Of a stretch of DNA of 9,257 bases, positions 5,927 to 9,257 are shown in pieces (position 1 is the first letter of the stretch; every line of letters starts with the position of its first letter). The DNA comes from JBBIJH01 sp037446075. Its GTDB lineage: Bacteria; Bacteroidota; Ignavibacteria; UBA10030; JAHEZR01. The notes under the pieces were generated by a model that worked only from the letters and a program-made list of their open reading frames with translations, was not told the DNA's origin and searched no databases. The stretch lies in contig JBBIJH010000103.1 in the NCBI GenBank assembly GCA_037446075.1, forward strand, positions 1 to 9,257, read 5' to 3'. The position numbers were made by a program, and so were the translations under genes.

Positions 5927-8900
5927 ATGAGACAAACGCTAAGAGGCGTAGTTGCTGACGGCCTCGCGATAGCGATGCTCGCGATGATCCTCACGTTCCC
6001 TGTGTTTGGTCAAGCAGGAACCGGTGAGATAAGAGGAGTCGTGAAGGATAAGGGAACTCGCGAGCCACTCATTGGCGCAAATGTTCTGGTCGTGGGCACC
6101 AATCGAGGCGCGTCGACAAATTCTGAAGGGGCCTACCTCATCAAAGACCTCGCGCCGGGAAGCTATAAGCTGGAAGTCCGGTATGTGGGCTATCAACCGG
6201 CTCATGTGACGGCAACAGTGGTCGCTAATCAGACCACCGAGCTGTCTTTTGACTTGGTTCAGGACGTCCTCAAGATCGACGAAGTGGTTGTCACAGGGAT
6301 GACAGGTGAGGTTCCCCGCGCTCAACTCGGGAGCTCGATCGCTAAAGTGGAGGGCAGGGCCATTGTAAATCTCCCGGTGACCTCGGTGATGGATGCGTTG
6401 GCTGGGAAGGTCGCGGGAATGCGGGTATCGAAAAACTCTGGGACACCCGGAGCGGGAACGTACATCACCTTGCGTGGTCGGAAGAGCGTAACGGGAAGCT
6501 CCCAGCCGCTGTACGTCGTCGATGGAGTCCCGATCGATAACAGCTTCATCTACTGGAGCTCAGGACAAGTTCAAACCCCGAATCGCGGCAGTGATATCAA
6601 TCCGGATGATATCGAATCGATTGAGGTCCTGAAGGGTGCGTCTGCGGCAGCGATCTATGGAGCGCGCGCTGGCAATGGCGTGGTTCTTATCACGACGAAG
6701 TCCGGCAAGTTGAGCGAAGCAGGAAAACTTGCGAGGATAAACTACAGCAGCTCGTTCAGTACGGATAAGGTTCCCAGCTCGCTGCCGATGCAGAAGAGCT
6801 TCGGCCAACGAATTCCATATAATGAGGCTACAGGTGCTGCGGGCTCGACCGATTCCTGGGGGGCGCCTCTGGCGCCCGGAACACCCACGTACGATCATTC
6901 GACGGACGTGTTCCAGAGGGGGTACCTCGCAGAGAATACCTTGTCCGTTTCAGGAGGAAGCCAGAACTTCCGCTATTTCGCCTCGGGTGCTCTGACGAAC
7001 CAGCGTGGTGTTCTTCGCAATTCCGACTACAAGCGACAGAACATCCGGGTCAATCTGAATTATGTACCCTTTAACGGCTTCGGCGTTCGGAGTAATTCAA
7101 ACTTCATCAACCAGGCAGGAAGTCTCCCACAGGATGGGAGCAACGTGGCAGGAATTCTTCTTGGATCCTTGCGTACACCCCCGGAATTCGACAACAAGGT
7201 CTACCTTCGTCCTGACGGCGTCACGCAACGGAGATTCGCCTCATACGACAATCCGATGTGGACGATGGAGTTCAACAAGTACAGAACAGAGCTGACGCGC
7301 TTTATCCATAATACATCGTTCGATTATGATTTCTTCGAGGGACTTCGTTTGAGCGGAGGTCTTGGGTGGGACCGATACAACCAATTCGATTTCCGCAGGC
7401 TATTCAACGGGTCCGCCGGATCTTCACCCTCAGGGGCAGGCCAAGTGGATCAGTATCGCTGGACGAACAACGTCATCAACACGGACTTGACGCTGACTGG
7501 AAAACGTCAGTTGATGGACGATTTGCTGGCCACACTCGTCTTCGGGCAACAACTCGTCTTCTTTAAGTCAAGCTTCACATCGGGAAATTCCAGTACGACG
7601 CTTCCGTTTTTCGATGAGGTGGGAGCTGGTGTTACGAAGAACGCTTCATCGAGCCGATCAGAGAGTCGCATTTATTCCTACTACGTCCACGCCCAGATCA
7701 CCGGATGGGATCGCTTGACATTCTCGGGTGGGGTTCGGCGTGACGCGGGGTCGACATTTGGAGAAGCCGACCCAGTCCACTACTATCCAAAGGCAAGCCT
7801 TGCCTATCGGCTGTCGGAAGAGCCCTTCATGCAGAAGTTGAAAGGGATTATCGACGAATTCAAGCTACGAGCGGCTTGGGGGAAGGCTGGCAGAATACCA
7901 GGGACGTATGCGACGAACTATCTGTATACGACAGATGGGTTCTTCGATCCATGGGGGCGAGGAACGAGCGCGAGTCGCTCACCTCAGATAGGGATTCGCC
8001 AGAGCACTTCCGCAGGCAACAATGCAATCAGACCTGAGCAAACGCAGGAATTCGAAACGGGTATCGATGGAGCATTCTGGGATCGACGGATCAATCTCGA
8101 GTTCTCATACTATCGCCAGGATATTTCGGACTTGTTGCTCTTTGTGACCGTCCCAACATCAACTGGCTATTCAAACCAGTACCGAAACGCCGGCAAAATG
8201 TGGAACAAGGGATTTGAGGTGAAATTAGACATCAACCCCATTCGCGAGAGCTGGCTCTCCTGGATCCTTGGCTTCAACTATGCGCGGAACAAGAATCAGG
8301 TGACCAGGCTCGAGGGATTCGAGACTTCGTATGTAACCATCGGCGGAGCATTCCAGGGCCATTTCAACATTGCAAAGGAAGGGCGACCGTTAGGAACCTG
8401 GCTGGGCACCGGCTATCAACGCGATGCGAACGGGAACCTGGTGTATAGCGATCCTGATGACCCAAACCGTCGGGACAACTTCTTGGGCCTCCGCATTAAG
8501 GGTGCACCCCGTCTCGCCACCCAGTTTGTCGAGCTTGGGAAGGCAGACCCAGACTGGATCGGATCGATCCGGAACGATTTTACGTTCCTGAACGGTGACC
8601 TAAGCGTGTCGGTGCTCATCGACATCGCTCAGGGCTTCAAGGTGTGGAACGGTACGAAGGGAGCCATGTACAACTTCGGCACGCACGGAGATACCGAAGA
8701 CCGAAATGAACTATGGTTCAACGAACGCGGCGAACCAGTCCTCTATTTGGGAACCACACCTTCGAACCTTGGCCTTGCCGGTGGACGAACCTATCAGCCG
8801 GGCGAACAACTCAGAAAGGAAGTTTACTATCGCGTATATGGAAACGGGTTCGCATACAGTATCACGGAAGTAGGAATTGAGGATGGCTCGTATGTGAAGC

Positions 8901-9121
8901 TACGCGATTTAACGATTTCGTATCGCTTCAGAAAGGTTCCGTTCTTCAATATCGAATCGATTGTTTTGACAGCCTCGGGCAGAAACTTGAAGACATGGAC
9001 GAATTACCGCGGTTATGACCCGGAAATCAATACCTTCCAGAATGCCGAAGGACGCGGGTTTGACTACTTTACGCTCCCACAGATCCGATCCTGGCTATTC
9101 GGTGTTACCTTCAACTATTAA
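5927..9121 (+). CDS. susC-like: SusC/RagA-type TonB-dependent outer-membrane receptor
   Basis: This 1064-residue protein imports large nutrients through the outer membrane using TonB energy, with a SusD lipoprotein as lid. A signal peptide covers residues 1 to ~30, with hydrophobic core AIAMLAMILTFPVFG and likely cleavage after GQA. Residues ~33-113 form the carboxypeptidase-regulatory-like domain (GEIRGVVKD, LIGANVLVVGT, GSYKLEVRYVGYQ). The TonB-box-like element DEVVVTG is at 118-124. The plug spans ~125-260, with PLYVVDGVPID (194-204) and the SusC signature INPDDIESIEVLKGASAAAI (224-243), followed by YGARAGNGVVLITTKSG. The rest is the barrel, ending in an aromatic residue, LFGVTFNY. Length is normal for the family, and the reading frame is intact. 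The start at 5927 is chosen by its ribosome site and signal peptide. The SusD-like gene follows after 15 bp. No hydrolase is nearby, so the substrate is unknown. Confidence 0.95.
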   Translation: MRQTLRGVVADGLAIAMLAMILTFPVFGQAGTGEIRGVVKDKGTREPLIGANVLVVGTNRGASTNSEGAYLIKDLAPGSYKLEVRYVGYQPAHVTATVVANQTTELSFDLVQDVLKIDEVVVTGMTGEVPRAQLGSSIAKVEGRAIVNLPVTSVMDALAGKVAGMRVSKNSGTPGAGTYITLRGRKSVTGSSQPLYVVDGVPIDNSFIYWSSGQVQTPNRGSDINPDDIESIEVLKGASAAAIYGARAGNGVVLITTKSGKLSEAGKLARINYSSSFSTDKVPSSLPMQKSFGQRIPYNEATGAAGSTDSWGAPLAPGTPTYDHSTDVFQRGYLAENTLSVSGGSQNFRYFASGALTNQRGVLRNSDYKRQNIRVNLNYVPFNGFGVRSNSNFINQAGSLPQDGSNVAGILLGSLRTPPEFDNKVYLRPDGVTQRRFASYDNPMWTMEFNKYRTELTRFIHNTSFDYDFFEGLRLSGGLGWDRYNQFDFRRLFNGSAGSSPSGAGQVDQYRWTNNVINTDLTLTGKRQLMDDLLATLVFGQQLVFFKSSFTSGNSSTTLPFFDEVGAGVTKNASSSRSESRIYSYYVHAQITGWDRLTFSGGVRRDAGSTFGEADPVHYYPKASLAYRLSEEPFMQKLKGIIDEFKLRAAWGKAGRIPGTYATNYLYTTDGFFDPWGRGTSASRSPQIGIRQSTSAGNNAIRPEQTQEFETGIDGAFWDRRINLEFSYYRQDISDLLLFVTVPTSTGYSNQYRNAGKMWNKGFEVKLDINPIRESWLSWILGFNYARNKNQVTRLEGFETSYVTIGGAFQGHFNIAKEGRPLGTWLGTGYQRDANGNLVYSDPDDPNRRDNFLGLRIKGAPRLATQFVELGKADPDWIGSIRNDFTFLNGDLSVSVLIDIAQGFKVWNGTKGAMYNFGTHGDTEDRNELWFNERGEPVLYLGTTPSNLGLAGGRTYQPGEQLRKEVYYRVYGNGFAYSITEVGIEDGSYVKLRDLTISYRFRKVPFFNIESIVLTASGRNLKTWTNYRGYDPEINTFQNAEGRGFDYFTLPQIRSWLFGVTFNY
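6861..6877 (+). repeat. Perfect G+C-only inverted repeat within susC
   Basis: GGGCGCC (6861-6867) and GGCGCCC (6871-6877) form a perfect seven-pair stem around TCT. It lies inside the receptor coding sequence at the GAPLAPG segment of the early barrel. It could form a tight mRNA hairpin but may only reflect codon choice in a Gly/Ala/Pro-rich loop. Confidence 0.4.
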
Positions 9122-9136
9122 CCGGGAGACAGACTC

Positions 9137-9257
9137 ATGAAAACAAAATTGCTCAACTTGATGATCGGCCTCCTGGTGATGATCAGTGTAAACTTCTTAA
9201 CATCAGGATGCGACTCAGACCTTGTTGGGATCAACAACAGTCCGAACGCTGTAAGTG
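9137..9257 (+). CDS. susD-like: SusD/RagB-type outer-membrane lipoprotein (5' end only)
   Basis: Only the first 40 codons are present; the frame is open at the window end. The product begins with a basic MKTK, a hydrophobic segment (residues 5-21) and a lipobox-like LTSGC with Cys25, so it is probably cleaved by signal peptidase II and lipidated. The acidic DSD after the Cys resembles lipoprotein export signals of Bacteroidota surface lipoproteins. The mature start, DLVGINNSPNAVS, matches the DLdinxNPN-type opening common in SusD proteins. Position also supports this: the ATG is 15 bp after susC, with ribosome site GGGAG (9124-9128) spaced 8 bp. SusD homologues cap the SusC barrel and bind the ligand at the cell surface. 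Confidence 0.88.
   Translation, partial: MKTKLLNLMIGLLVMISVNFLTSGCDSDLVGINNSPNAVS

Noticed and set aside
5709..5958. Two overlapping + strand ORFs (68 and 80 codons) just before susC
   Set aside because: They have no ribosome sites, no protein-like composition, and the longer one runs into the susC coding sequence in another frame.

Overview
The window looks like a chromosomal segment from a diderm bacterium of the Bacteroidota/FCB lineage (Ignavibacteria-, Kryptonia-, Calditrichota- or KSB1-like). The evidence is a complete SusC-type TonB-dependent receptor followed 15 bp later by the start of a SusD-type lipoprotein, the 3' end of a second probable outer-membrane receptor, and a large secreted protein with a C-terminal sorting/FlgD-Ig-like domain. 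By eye the base composition is about half G+C. All supported genes lie on the + strand, and I see no insertion sequence, tRNA, rRNA or CRISPR array.

Layout. (1) 1-195: C-terminus of an outer-membrane beta-barrel protein, probably a TonB-dependent receptor. After 10 bp comes (2) 206-2974: a 922-residue exported protein with a lineage-specific N-terminal region, a fibronectin-III-like middle and a C-terminal sorting-type domain. These two probably form one operon: a receptor and a surface or secreted partner. (3) 3149-3634: a four-helix inner-membrane protein. After 63 bp comes (4) 3698-5413: a 571-residue protein with an N-terminal SDR-type Rossmann fold and a long uncharacterised C-terminal part. 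Genes 3 and 4 may be co-transcribed. (5) 5414-5926: a 513-bp non-coding stretch with a near-consensus sigma-70-type promoter, a palindrome at its predicted start point, a bulged hairpin of about 13 bp, and one low-confidence 39-codon ORF. (6) 5927-9121: SusC-like receptor. (7) 9137-9257: start of a SusD-like lipoprotein, cut by the window end.

How the genes work together. SusC and SusD homologues form a surface-lipoprotein/barrel uptake complex for glycans, peptides or other large nutrients, powered by TonB. No glycoside hydrolase, protease or sensor gene is visible here to indicate the substrate. The middle pair (membrane protein plus atypical SDR) has no clear link to the transport genes.

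I found no clear new defence or mobile system. The most unusual items are the SDR-like protein that seems to lack the catalytic tyrosine and carries a large unknown C-terminal region, the receptor-linked 922-residue secreted protein, and the long structured leader in front of susC.
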